DNA from: Verrucomicrobiota bacterium
GTDB lineage: Bacteria > Verrucomicrobiota > Verrucomicrobiia > Verrucomicrobiales > Akkermansiaceae
DNA length: 64,000 nt
Assembly (NCBI GenBank): GCA_017301995.1
Contig: JAFLEH010000010.1
Span: forward strand, 124,001-188,000
Direction of reading: 5' to 3'
How positions within the stretch are numbered: position 1 is the first letter of the stretch; the number at the start of each line of letters is the position of its first letter. Position numbers and translations under genes: made by a program. This document shows, piece after piece, positions 1-8,011 of the stretch. The notes under the pieces were generated by a model that saw nothing but the letters and a program-made list of their open reading frames with translations, was not told where the DNA came from and ran no database searches.

Positions 1-393
1 TTTGGTGCTGAACCTGTAGGGAAACGCCGCGGCGGTTCCGCTCGTCCCGGCGGTCAGGTTGCCGAAGGGATCGTATTCGAAGTGGGCCGCCAGCATGGCG
101 GTTCCGCTTCCGTTGCTGTTGATGGATTCGCTCACGTCGCCGTTCCCGTGGTTGGTTGGGTAGTAGCGGACGGACGTGCCGACGTCAAGTATGGAAAGCA
201 GGCCTCCGACTCCGCCCGCTCCCTGGGCGGTTCCGGAGAGGTCCAGACCCCACAGGTAGACCTTGGAAGGACTCGTCCCACTCCATTCGGCGATCCGGTT
301 CCAGCCGTCGTAAAGGTAATAGGCGGTCGTGGTCGTGGCTCCGACGGTCTCCGCGCGCTTGACCAGGCGCGAGAGATGGTCGTATGGACTACC
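1..393 (-). pseudogene. RHS-repeat core fragment, open at the window edge
   Basis: The minus-strand reading frame encodes an RHS/YD-repeat core segment (YDGWNRIAEW, LWGLDLSG, FEYDPFGNL, FPYRFSTK). It is a near copy of 1809-2200. The frame is closed upstream by a stop at 394-396 and has no convincing start, so only a detached 3' part of an RHS gene is present. Its tip would lie beyond base 1. RHS proteins are large secreted or surface proteins with variable toxic C-terminal tips. Partial core copies like this are typical of recombination between tips and cores. I see no N-terminal export region and treat it as a remnant. Confidence 0.75.
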
Positions 394-957
394 TCACCGA
401 ACGCCAGGGCAGTGGCGAGGAGTTCGTGCTGCCCTAGCCGGGGGAGCAAACGGGGAGTGGGCGATTCGGCGGGGTGTGACTGAAACGTCGGGTTCGGAAC
501 AAACCCGCGCGCCAGTCATCAGCAGTTGTCATGCCAAGCCCCATCTCCAACCGGCTTCTGGTGCCCGACGGACAGAACGGGTTTGACACAACCGTCATCT
601 CATCCTAGGATCGCACCGCCGTGAACGGAGGAGTCGATAGAGTCGGCCGGCGCAAGGGGGGGCGAAGCACGCACAACCCCGACGGGACGGTCGTCTCCCA
701 CTTCGAATATCACCAATGATATGATCGATTCCACCCAATTGAGTAACTGCCACGCCGCAGCAATGTCATTCCGGCCACGACACAATCACGAAATGGCATT
801 TGCAATTGTCGCCGCTTTGTCTGTTGGCGTTTCGGTGATTTCAGTACTTTGTTTGGCATGGAGGCGGACCGCCCCCCTGACTATGGTCGATTGTTCGGCG
901 ATAGTGAAGGTGGATGAGGAATCGGATCACGCCATGATAGAAAGCGTGCTACCTCCG
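394..957. other. Gene-poor stretch with a scrap of RHS sequence
   Basis: No convincing gene. At 672-719 on the plus strand a short frame reads NPDGTVVSHFEYH and then stops. This resembles the YD-repeat of RHS proteins and is probably another core scrap, on the opposite strand to its neighbours. A following plus-strand frame from 721 has one hydrophobic stretch (about 785-870), but it runs antisense into the lipoprotein gene at 958-1551 and is not supported. Confidence 0.35.
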
Positions 958-1551
958 CTATTGGTTGGCGTGCTGGTTCATTGTGACCTTACAGCTCAAC
1001 TGGGCATCCAGAAGTTCCGCGGGAACGGTGTCCTCCAAATAGTTCCTTAGAGCGGACCAACTGAATCCTCCGCCGTATTCAATCCACACGTCCACGACAC
1101 GCCCCGGCTCTTTAACGGCACACAATGCTTCGTAACTGGAAATTGCGGACGAAGGTATCGATTTTGCCCACTTAAATACCTTGAATGGCTTATTTAGGTC
1201 GATCTTCCGCGTTATATTCGAGTTCGGTTTCATCTCGACAAAGCGCGCGGCAGCCGCGTTGTCGCCAATTTGCGGCAAAATTGATTTATTCTCCAAAATA
1301 TATTTCCGATCAAAATCATATGGGCTAACATCAAGCATAAACACAATTTCCTTGTCAACATAAACAGAGTTCCTTCTATTATTGGTGATTCTAATCGTCA
1401 GAATATTGGATTTACTGACTTCAACATCCATTGTTATCCCATCGCTTGTGTCCGATGCCTTCATGAATGGTTCGTCTTTGGATTGTTCATGAGAGCATGA
1501 TGAGCCAAGTATACACAACAATGTAAGAATCCGTATTATAAATGTCATCAT
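958..1551 (-). CDS. Putative lipoprotein downstream of an RHS tip
   Basis: A protein of about 197 residues, starting MMTFIIRILTLLCILGSSC. This is a basic and hydrophobic signal ending in a cysteine that could be lipidated, although GSSC is a weak lipobox. The rest is a soluble region of mixed beta character with no family I recognise. The start was chosen at the double ATG 1546-1551. Longer in-frame starts run into the RHS tip coding region and give no signal peptide. It begins 26 bases after the stop of the RHS tip at 1578 and is clearly more AT-rich than the RHS core. By position it is a candidate immunity or partner protein of that tip. That is inference, since no immunity family is recognisable. 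One or two ATGs are usable as start. Confidence 0.65.
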   Translation of the reverse strand: MMTFIIRILTLLCILGSSCSHEQSKDEPFMKASDTSDGITMDVEVSKSNILTIRITNNRRNSVYVDKEIVFMLDVSPYDFDRKYILENKSILPQIGDNAAAARFVEMKPNSNITRKIDLNKPFKVFKWAKSIPSSAISSYEALCAVKEPGRVVDVWIEYGGGFSWSALRNYLEDTVPAELLDAQLSCKVTMNQHANQ

Positions 1552-1577
1552 GGTGTATTTGCTGTTTTGCAGAGAGG

Positions 1578-2349
1578 TTAAGGGAGAAGATCGCTCTTGA
1601 AATGATCGAGCATCGCCGCAGCCATGGAATCGGTTATGCTGCCCATTGTGCAATCGCCAGCCATGCAAGAACTCCATACCGCACCCTCTAACGCGTGTTG
1701 AAAATCAAACCCTTCGGTCTTATATGCCTCTCTGCTCGGCCATCTTCCTGTAAGCGGATCATACCAGCGGTACCCGTAGTAGAGCAAGCCTGAGACCGGA
1801 TCCTGCGGTTTGGTGCTGAACCTGTAGGGAAACGCCGCGGCGGTTCCGCTCGTCCCGGCGGTCAGGTTGCCGAAGGGATCGTATTCGAAGTGGGCCGCCA
1901 GCATGGCGGCTCCGCTTCCGTTGCTGTTGATGGATTCGCTCACGTTGCCTTTTCCGTCGTAGGTCGGATAGTAGCTGACGGACGTGCCGACGTCAAGCAT
2001 GGAAAGCAGGCCGCCGACGCCGCCCGCCCCCTGTGTGGTGCCGGAGAGGTCCAGACCCCACAGGTAGACCTTGGAAAGACTCGTCCCACTCCACCCGGCG
2101 ATCCGGTTCCAGCCGTCGGAAAAGGTCATAGGGGGCCGGGGTCGTGCCACCGACGGTCTCCGCGCGCTTGACCAGGCGCGAGAGGTGGCCGTAGGTGTAG
2201 CTGAGGGTAAAGGCTCCGACCGTCGCCCCGACGAGCCGGTTCTCGGTGTCCCATTGGAGCCCGGTCGCCCCGGTTGGCGCGGGAACGCCTGGAGCCTGCC
2301 CCGCCGCTCCCGTGACCGGTCCTTGTGTCATGTTGCCGCCCGCATCTTG
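1578..2349 (-). pseudogene. RHS core remnant with C-terminal tip, frameshifted
   Basis: The upstream part reads TENRLVGATVGAFTLSYTYG and the downstream part reads DGWNRIAGW, LWGLDLSG, YDPFGNLTAG and YYGYRWYDPLTGRWPSRE, then a short unique tip of about 45 residues ending at 1578. The two parts are in different frames. At about 2124-2130 the copy reads CTTTTCCGACGG where the frame needs one C fewer, so a single-base insertion (or sequencing error) breaks the gene. Homology stops at about 2347, after DAGGNM, where dispersed repeats begin, so most of the core is missing. The usual DPI..GG.NLY motif after GRW.SR is absent. The tip is followed directly by a lipoprotein gene. Confidence 0.75.
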
Positions 2350-2354
2350 GCTCC

Positions 2355-2735
2355 GGAGATCCGCTATCCACGATCATCTATCCACCATCTTCCATCTCGT
2401 TGGCGGACTTGGTGTCTTGGCGGTGAAATTTTCCGGCTGGGGTGAGCTTGGAATGCCGGCGCGAGACGCACCGGCAACGGACTGGGGCGAGACGCGCCCA
2501 GCCACGGGGGGCCACGCTCTCACGAGCGCGGCTACGGGGCTTTTTCATCTTCGATCCACGATCCACGATCTTCAATCTCGTTGACGTCTTGGCGGTGAAA
2601 TTTTCCGGCTGGGGTGGGAGCCGGGTGGCCACGCTCTCACGAGCGCGGCTTCGGGGCTTTTTCATCTTCGATCCACGATCCACGATCTTCAATCTCATTG
2701 ACGTCTTGGCGGTGAATATTTCCGGCGGTGAATAT
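2355..2735. repeat. Dispersed intergenic repeat family, two full tandem copies and a partial one
   Basis: A unit of about 95-105 bp contains in order GCCACGCTCTCACGAGCG, a run of T, ATCCACGATCCACGATCTTC and GACGTCTTGGCGGTGAA. Full copies start at about 2512 and 2629, with a partial copy at 2360-2430. The same unit returns at about 4341-4432. It codes for nothing conserved. It looks like an intergenic repeat that has spread within this genome. Confidence 0.8.
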
Positions 2736-2911
2736 TTCCGGCGGAAAGTTGATCGGGACGGAGATCCGTTTCAGAACTACGGGAGTGTTTTGGCACTGTC
2801 CGGCGCAGGGTTCCATGGCGGAAAAGAAGTTCCGCGCATGACCGTGCCGGATGGAAGAGCCTTCCGGCTGGGATTTCGTCTTTACCGAGCCGATTTACAC
2901 GTCTCCCAACC

Positions 2912-3139
2912 GGAAATAATTCGAGCCGCTCGCGATGGGATCGAATTATTTCGGCCCGGAAGCGTCTTCCGACGGGAAATAATTCGGTCCGAGCCGACCG
3001 GGACTGAATTATGAGAGGTCGGGAGTGATGTCAAAGCCCTCGGAATTCGGTCCCGCCGCGCCCGGATCGAATTTCCATCGGCCGGAACACGTGTCACGGG
3101 TGCCGATAATTCGGTCCCGATGCGTCGGGACTTGATTTT
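2912..3139. repeat. Array of four imperfect inverted repeats around an AATAATTCG core
   Basis: Four hairpin-forming units lie at roughly 60-65 base spacing. The first pairs GAAATAATTCGA (2913-2924) with TCGAATTATTTC (2941-2952), a perfect 12-base stem. The second pairs 2979-2990 with 3001-3012, with one mismatch. The third (3042-3053 with 3064-3076) and fourth (3108-3120 with 3125-3137) are weaker but keep AATTCGGTCC. The array ends about 40 bases before the gene at 3181. It could be an operator or leader array for that gene, or a REP-like element. Confidence 0.65.
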
Positions 3140-3180
3140 TTCCCGCGGGTAGGGATGCTCGACCGCAACGGAAGGACGAA

Positions 3181-3561
3181 ATGAAGAAACTGCGCGGCAT
3201 CCATATCCTCAAACGGGGCGAACAATTTCTCTGTTGCTGGAAAGAACTGGCTTCGGAAGATACGGTGTTCTGCGGAATCGGCTACCGGGACCTCGAAACC
3301 GACGTGGAGAGCGTGAAGTCCGCTCGGGAAAAGGTGCGGGCGGCCGAACTTCTGCTCGACGCGCTCCGCCTGGAGCGCGATCGCGTGGAGCGGACGCTCG
3401 CGGACCGTTTGATCCAGGTGGCCAGTGGGGTGAGAGGCACGCCGGGGTTTGGCGAGGATTGCGGGTTCTACAGCGCGCTGGGATTCATCCCTCACAGCGA
3501 AAAACGCAGCGGACGCCCGAGAAAGCCGAAGACTCCACCGAAACCGGATCAGAACGCCTGA
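3181..3561 (+). CDS. Small hypothetical protein, 126 residues
   Basis: I do not recognise this protein. It has a good ribosome-binding site (GGAAGGA, a few bases before the ATG at 3181). The N-terminal half is compact (HILKRGEQFLCCWKEL). A charged helical segment with Arg/Glu heptads follows (about residues 45-85), and the tail is basic and Pro/Lys-rich (RPRKPKTPPKP). There is no signal peptide or membrane segment. It stands alone between an array of inverted repeats and a tandem repeat array. Codon use and GC match the chromosome. A role in nucleic-acid binding is possible from the basic tail, but this is only a guess. Confidence 0.6.
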   Translation: MKKLRGIHILKRGEQFLCCWKELASEDTVFCGIGYRDLETDVESVKSAREKVRAAELLLDALRLERDRVERTLADRLIQVASGVRGTPGFGEDCGFYSALGFIPHSEKRSGRPRKPKTPPKPDQNA

Positions 3562-3574
3562 GCTCAACAATGCG

Positions 3575-4077
3575 GTAGGTAAGAGCAAGCACCGCGCGGA
3601 GCGCCATCCGTGCGAATCCGTGCAATCCGTGGTTCGAAAACCCTGAACCCAAAGACCTGGAAACCACGGATCACACGGATAGACAGGATAAGCGCAAGCA
3701 ACACGCGGAGCGCCATCCGTGCAGATCCGTGGAATCCGTGGTTCGAAAACCCTGAACCCAAAGACCTGGAAACCACGGATCACACGGATAGACACGGATA
3801 AGAGCAAGCAAAGCGCGGAGCGCCATCCGTGCGAATCCGTGCAATCCGTGGTTCGAAAACCCTGAACCCAAAGACCTGGAAACCACGGATCACACGGATA
3901 GACACGGATAAGAGCATGCAACACGCGGAGCGCCATCCGTGCAATCCGTGGTTCGAAACCCCTGAACCCAAAGACCTGGAAACCACGGATCACACGGATA
4001 GACACGGATAAGAGCATGCAACACGCGGAGCGCCATCCGTGCGAATCCGTGCAATCCGTGGTTCGAAAACCCTGAAC
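3575..4077. repeat. Tandem array of about 110-bp CACGGAT repeats, 4.6 units
   Basis: Successive units begin near 3575, 3691, 3801, 3911 and 4011. Each contains GCGGAGCGCCATCCGTGC, AATCCGTGGTTCGAAAAC, CCCAAAGACCTGG and AACCACGGATCACACGGATA. The unit starting at 3911 lacks about 10 bases and the last is cut at about 4077. The ATCCGTG and CACGGAT parts are mutually complementary, so each unit can fold. There are no unique spacers, so it is not CRISPR. All frames are open through short stretches, which makes false reading frames. Confidence 0.85.
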
Positions 4078-4080
4078 ATT

Positions 4081-4440
4081 ACAGCGGCTTCAGCGGTACT
4101 CAGCGCTTCAGCGGTCAAATGAGACCACATGATACCTTTCAATTTCGGATTTCGGGCTCAATCGACAACCGTCAATCCATGCCCCCCTCAGCCAGTGCTG
4201 CTTCTTCCATCCCCTTGGCGATCTTCGCGGCTTGGCGGTGGATATTCTTTCGGCCGGCGGGGGCCAGGGGAGCCACGCTCTCACGAGCGCGACTACGCAG
4301 AAGACGCAAGAATGCGCTTCCACGTGGCCGGCACCGTGGCGGCCACGCTCTCACGAGCGCGGCTACGGGGCTTTCTCATCTTCGATCCACGATCCACGAT
4401 CTTCAATCTCGTTGACGTCTTGGCGGTGAATCCATTTCCG
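4081..4440. repeat. Mixed repeat remnants before potA
   Basis: The segment 4083-4117 holds one arm of the TTCAGCGGT/ACTCAGCG family that forms full inverted repeats at 37003-37142. A partial copy of the dispersed GCCACGCTCTCACGAGCG family lies at about 4272-4300 and a full copy at about 4341-4432, ending about 60 bases before the potA start. No gene is supported here. Any potA promoter would have to lie in or beside this repeat. Confidence 0.7.
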
Positions 4441-4494
4441 GCCGCATTTCCGGATCGACATCCGGCGCGGGTGGCCTAGAGGTACCGCCCGGCA

Positions 4495-5631
4495 ATGAAC
4501 CCGATTCTCCGCTTTGAAAACATTACCCGGCGTTTCGGGACCTTCACCGCTGTTGACGATGTCACCATCGACATCGCGAAGGGCGAGACGTTTTCGTTGC
4601 TAGGTCCGTCGGGTTGCGGAAAAACCACGCTGCTGCGGATCGCCGCGGGGTTCGATCGGCCGGACGCGGGCCGCGTGCTGCTGGATGGAAACGATATCAC
4701 CGATCTGCCGCCCGACCGCCGGCCGGTCAATACGGTGTTCCAGAACTACGCGCTGTTTCCCCATCTCAACGTGCGGGACAACATCGCGTTTGGGCCGAAA
4801 ATCGCCGGACAGGATGCCGCCACCGTGCGCCGCGAGGTGGACCGGATGCTGGAATTGGTCGATCTGACCGCCCACGCGGAGAAGCGCCCGGCGATGCTGT
4901 CCGGCGGCCAGAAGCAGCGGGTGGCCATCGCCCGGGCGCTGGTGAACAAACCGCAGGTGCTGCTGCTCGACGAACCGCTGGCCGCGCTCGATCTGAAGCT
5001 CCGCCAGCGGCTGCTGGTGGACCTCGACGCGATCCATGACGAGGTGGGCATCACATTCATCTACGTCACCCACGACCAAAGCGAGGCGATGTCGATTTCC
5101 GACCGCATCGCGGTGATGAACAAGGGGGTGATCGAACAAACCGGCACGCCGGTGCAGATCTATGAAACCCCGCGGACCTCGTTCGTCGCGGCGTTCATCG
5201 GCGACACGAACTTTCTGGACGGCCGGATCATCGGCGCGGTGGACGATCGGTTCTCGCGCTGCGCGGTGGAGGATTTCGGGACGATCATCATCGACAACGA
5301 CAAGCCGGTGAGGATCGGCGACCGGATCGACCTCTCGCTGCGGCCGGAGAAGCTGATGGTCAGCCGCCAGCGCCCGGATGCGGGGCCGATGGACAACGCG
5401 GTCCAGGGCATCGTGGAGGACGTGATCTATTTCGGATCCAGCACCCGCTACTGGGTGCGCTGCGGGGCGTGGAAACTGTGCGCCGAGGTGCAGCACCGGA
5501 CGTTTTTGCTGGATGAAACCCCGCCGGTGTGGGGGGATTCCGTGTGGCTCCGCTGGCATGCCAACGACGGCTATCTGTTGGAGCAATACGACGCTCTGGA
5601 CGAGGATCTGCTCACCCTGCCGGAAGACTGA
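4495..5631 (+). CDS. potA: Polyamine-type ABC importer ATPase PotA
   Basis: 378 residues, the usual PotA length. It powers uptake of spermidine/putrescine-type substrates at the inner face of the membrane. It carries Walker A GPSGCGKTT (residues 37-45), the ABC signature LSGGQKQR (135-142), Walker B VLLLDEP (155-161), the switch His in YVTHDQSEAMSISDR, and a C-terminal TOBE-like domain (about 290-370) with RPEKLMVS. GAGGT lies about 12 bases before the ATG. Four bases separate it from potB, and potC follows. The family also includes iron and other importers, so the substrate is inferred from the PotB/PotC pairing. No potD-like binding protein gene follows. Confidence 0.92.
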   Translation: MNPILRFENITRRFGTFTAVDDVTIDIAKGETFSLLGPSGCGKTTLLRIAAGFDRPDAGRVLLDGNDITDLPPDRRPVNTVFQNYALFPHLNVRDNIAFGPKIAGQDAATVRREVDRMLELVDLTAHAEKRPAMLSGGQKQRVAIARALVNKPQVLLLDEPLAALDLKLRQRLLVDLDAIHDEVGITFIYVTHDQSEAMSISDRIAVMNKGVIEQTGTPVQIYETPRTSFVAAFIGDTNFLDGRIIGAVDDRFSRCAVEDFGTIIIDNDKPVRIGDRIDLSLRPEKLMVSRQRPDAGPMDNAVQGIVEDVIYFGSSTRYWVRCGAWKLCAEVQHRTFLLDETPPVWGDSVWLRWHANDGYLLEQYDALDEDLLTLPED

Positions 5632-5635
5632 CGCG

Positions 5636-6487
5636 ATGAAAAATTCCCGGCGCGAATGGCTTCTGACGTCTCCCAGCCTGTTGTGGCTGGCGGGGTTGGT
5701 GCTGGCGCCGCTGCTGATCGTGTTCGCCATCGCGTTTCGCCCGGCGCTTCCGGCCGGAGGCATCGGCGAGGGCTGGAGCTTGGATGCCGTCCGCGCGCTC
5801 GTGGATCCGGTCTATCTGGGGCTGCTGGCGAACACGGTGGCGGTGAGCGCGGTGACCACCGTACTGTGCATCCTCGTGGCGCTGCCGGTGGCGCTGGCGA
5901 TGGCCCGGCTGGCGCCGAAGTGGCGGTCGCGGGTGTTACTTCTGGTGATCGTGCCGTTCTGGACGAATTTCGTGATCCGGGTGTTCGCGTGGCAGCAGAT
6001 CCTACACGCCCAGGGCGCTCTGGCCGAGGCGCTGCGCTGGACGGGGGTGCTCGGTGAAAACGATCGTCTGCTAGGCAACTTCGCCGCGGTGGTGCTGGTG
6101 AGCGTCTATACCTATCTGCCGTTCGCGATTCTGCCGTTGTTCGCGGCGGCGGAGAAGTTCGATTTCCATCTGTTGGATGCCGCCCGCGATCTTGGGGCGC
6201 GGCCGTTCCGTGCCTTCGTTTCGGTGTTCATTCCGGGCGTGCGGCAGGGGATGGTCACCGCGCTGCTGGTCGTTTTCATCCCGATGTTGGGATCTTATGT
6301 GGTTCCGGACATGGTCGGCGGCACCGGCACGCAGATGCTGGGAAACAAGATCGCCCAGCGGAATTTCAACGACCGCAACCTGCCCGAAGCCGCCGCGCTT
6401 TCCGGCGCGCTCACCTTGCTGGTGCTCGTTCCGTTTTTCCTCCGCCGCAGGGACGCCGAGCCGTCCGCCAACCCCGAAAAAGCCTGA
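5636..6487 (+). CDS. potB: Polyamine-type ABC permease PotB
   Basis: 283 residues, starting MKNSRREWLL at 5636, four bases after the potA stop. Longer in-frame starts lie inside potA and are not needed. It is a hydrophobic protein with about six membrane helices. The EAA-loop motif LDAARDLGARPFRAF (about residues 180-195) is the contact site for the ATPase. GSYVVPDMVGG is typical of PotB-like permeases. It forms the heterodimeric channel with the potC product. The charged tail RRRDAEPS lies on the cytoplasmic side. Confidence 0.9.
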   Translation: MKNSRREWLLTSPSLLWLAGLVLAPLLIVFAIAFRPALPAGGIGEGWSLDAVRALVDPVYLGLLANTVAVSAVTTVLCILVALPVALAMARLAPKWRSRVLLLVIVPFWTNFVIRVFAWQQILHAQGALAEALRWTGVLGENDRLLGNFAAVVLVSVYTYLPFAILPLFAAAEKFDFHLLDAARDLGARPFRAFVSVFIPGVRQGMVTALLVVFIPMLGSYVVPDMVGGTGTQMLGNKIAQRNFNDRNLPEAAALSGALTLLVLVPFFLRRRDAEPSANPEKA

Positions 6488-6493
6488 ACCGCC

Positions 6494-7270
6494 GTGCGCC
6501 CGAGCCGAATTCCCACCTCGATCCTGTGGCTGACACTGGTGTTTTTCTATCTGCCCATCGGGTTTCTGGTGATGAACTCGTTCAACAGCTCGCGCTTTGC
6601 CGCGAAGTGGGGCGGTTTCAGCCTGCGGTGGTATGAGCGGCTAACGGAGCGCGCCGATATTCTGGCCGCGCTCGGCAACTCGGTTAGGGTGGCGGTGGTG
6701 GCGAGCCTCGCGGCGATGGTGTTGGGCACCACGGCCGCGCTGGTGCTCCACCGCTACCGATCGAGGCTGCAAAGCGTCCACCGGGTGCTGGTGGCGGTGC
6801 CGCTGGTGCTGCCGGACATCCTGATGGGCATGAGCCTGCTGCTGCTGTTCGTTTCGTTAGGGGTGGCGCTCAATCTGGTGACGGTTACCGTGGCGCATGT
6901 CACGTTCTGCATCAGTTATGTGGCGCTGGTGGTCCAGGCGCGGCTGCAGGACTTCGATTTCACCATGGTGGAGGCCGCGCGCGACCTCGGCGCCAGCCGG
7001 TTCCAGGCGTTCCGGAAGGTCACGCTGCCGCTGCTGGCCCCCGGCATCCTCGCGGGCGGATTGCTGGCGTTCACGCTTTCCATCGACGACTATGTGGTCA
7101 CGTATTTCGTCAAAGGTCCCGGAGCCGACACCTTGCCCACGCTGGTCTATTCGATGATCAAGAAGAGCCGCGATCTGCCGGTGATCAACGCGCTTTCCAC
7201 CCTGATGCTGATCCTCACCTTCGCGGTGGTGGCTCTTTCCCAGCGCCTCGTCCGTCCGGTGGGAAGCTGA
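6494..7270 (+). CDS. potC: Polyamine-type ABC permease PotC
   Basis: 258 residues from a GTG start at 6494, six bases after the potB stop. The first ATG in frame would remove the first membrane helix. It has about six membrane helices with the EAA loop VEAARDLGASRFQAFRKV (about 156-173) and SIDDYVVTYF, a PotC hallmark. It pairs with PotB. After it the strand switches: the next gene is convergent and only 36 bases away, so the operon ends here without a periplasmic binding protein. A potD elsewhere in the genome is the simple explanation. Confidence 0.9.
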   Translation: MRPSRIPTSILWLTLVFFYLPIGFLVMNSFNSSRFAAKWGGFSLRWYERLTERADILAALGNSVRVAVVASLAAMVLGTTAALVLHRYRSRLQSVHRVLVAVPLVLPDILMGMSLLLLFVSLGVALNLVTVTVAHVTFCISYVALVVQARLQDFDFTMVEAARDLGASRFQAFRKVTLPLLAPGILAGGLLAFTLSIDDYVVTYFVKGPGADTLPTLVYSMIKKSRDLPVINALSTLMLILTFAVVALSQRLVRPVGS

Positions 7271-7306
7271 CCGGCGGCAGTTCCCGCGAGCAGGCCGCGC
7301 GATACC

Positions 7307-8005
7307 TCACTTCGCGGATTCCGGGTTAGGCCGGGTATCGGGAAAGCCCACGACCCGCGGCGTCCGGACGCCCGGTTGGGTGAAAACGAAAAACAATCCG
7401 CGCGAGTCGGGCGTGTTGTGCCACCGGGTTTCGCAAAGCGGATAGGTTTTCGGGTTTTCCGGGAGCGTGTAGGTTAGATTCACTTCGTAGTCGTCGTTTC
7501 CGGATGCCGGGCTGTCGAGGATCGCACGGGATTGGGGGGCGAGCGCGATGCCGCGATCTCCTAACCGGCCGTTGATCCGGTTGGGGGTGAGGTTGAACCA
7601 GAGCATCTGGCCCTTGTGGAAGACGTCCGCTCCGGCGTTGATCACCTGGAGCTTCACCGGCACGGCCCGGTTCGCGGGATCGGCGGTGACGAGCAAATAG
7701 AGATCGGTCACGGAGGCGGCGACCTTGGCCGAGGGCGCGGCGGGATCCGCCGGTTTGGCATCGCTCGGCGCCTGGGCAAGCATCCGGAGGGTGATGTCGC
7801 CGGACGGCAGCGGATAGACAGGGGATAGGTTCATGCGCGGGAGTTCGACCGGACGGCTGGACGTTCCATCGAAGAGGAGGAGGGTTTCCGGGGCACCTTC
7901 GGGCGCAGCCAGGAACAGAATCCGGCAGGTGCGGTCCGGCGCGGCGCGCAGGGTTGCGGCGACGGCGAGGAGGAGAAGCGGGATCAATCGGGCGTGTCGC
8001 GGCAT
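7307..8005 (-). CDS. Secreted hypothetical protein next to Verru_Chthon protein A
   Basis: 232 residues. The N-terminus MPRHARLIPLLLLAVAATLRAAP is a clear signal peptide with an AXA-like cleavage site. The mature part is beta-rich and has no domain I can name. FNLTPNRINGRLGD and GRLGDRGIALAPQSRAILDS are the most motif-like stretches. It starts 6 bases after the stop of the Verru_Chthon cassette protein A gene, so the two are almost certainly co-transcribed and probably act in the same envelope or pilus-like process. The first ATG gives the signal peptide and was kept. Confidence 0.75.
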   Translation of the reverse strand: MPRHARLIPLLLLAVAATLRAAPDRTCRILFLAAPEGAPETLLLFDGTSSRPVELPRMNLSPVYPLPSGDITLRMLAQAPSDAKPADPAAPSAKVAASVTDLYLLVTADPANRAVPVKLQVINAGADVFHKGQMLWFNLTPNRINGRLGDRGIALAPQSRAILDSPASGNDDYEVNLTYTLPENPKTYPLCETRWHNTPDSRGLFFVFTQPGVRTPRVVGFPDTRPNPESAK

Positions 8006-8011
8006 GGAAGG

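Noticed and set aside
721..1050. Small plus-strand membrane protein
   Set aside because: It has one hydrophobic stretch but overlaps the better supported lipoprotein gene on the other strand and has no ribosome-binding site.
2912..3139. Integron attC-like array
   Set aside because: No integrase nearby, no attC core sites, and no small gene cassettes between the hairpins.
3620..4075. tRNA-like T-arm sequence GGTTCGAAA in each repeat unit
   Set aside because: No acceptor stem, D-arm or anticodon arm can be placed around it, and it is just part of the tandem unit.
3575..4077. Possible CRISPR array
   Set aside because: Units of about 110 bases are repeated almost whole, without unique spacers, and no cas gene is present.
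4600..5763. Long minus-strand open frame opposite potA
   Set aside because: Composition is typical of an antisense frame in GC-rich DNA (His/Arg/Val-rich, no domain). The potA frame is fully conserved.
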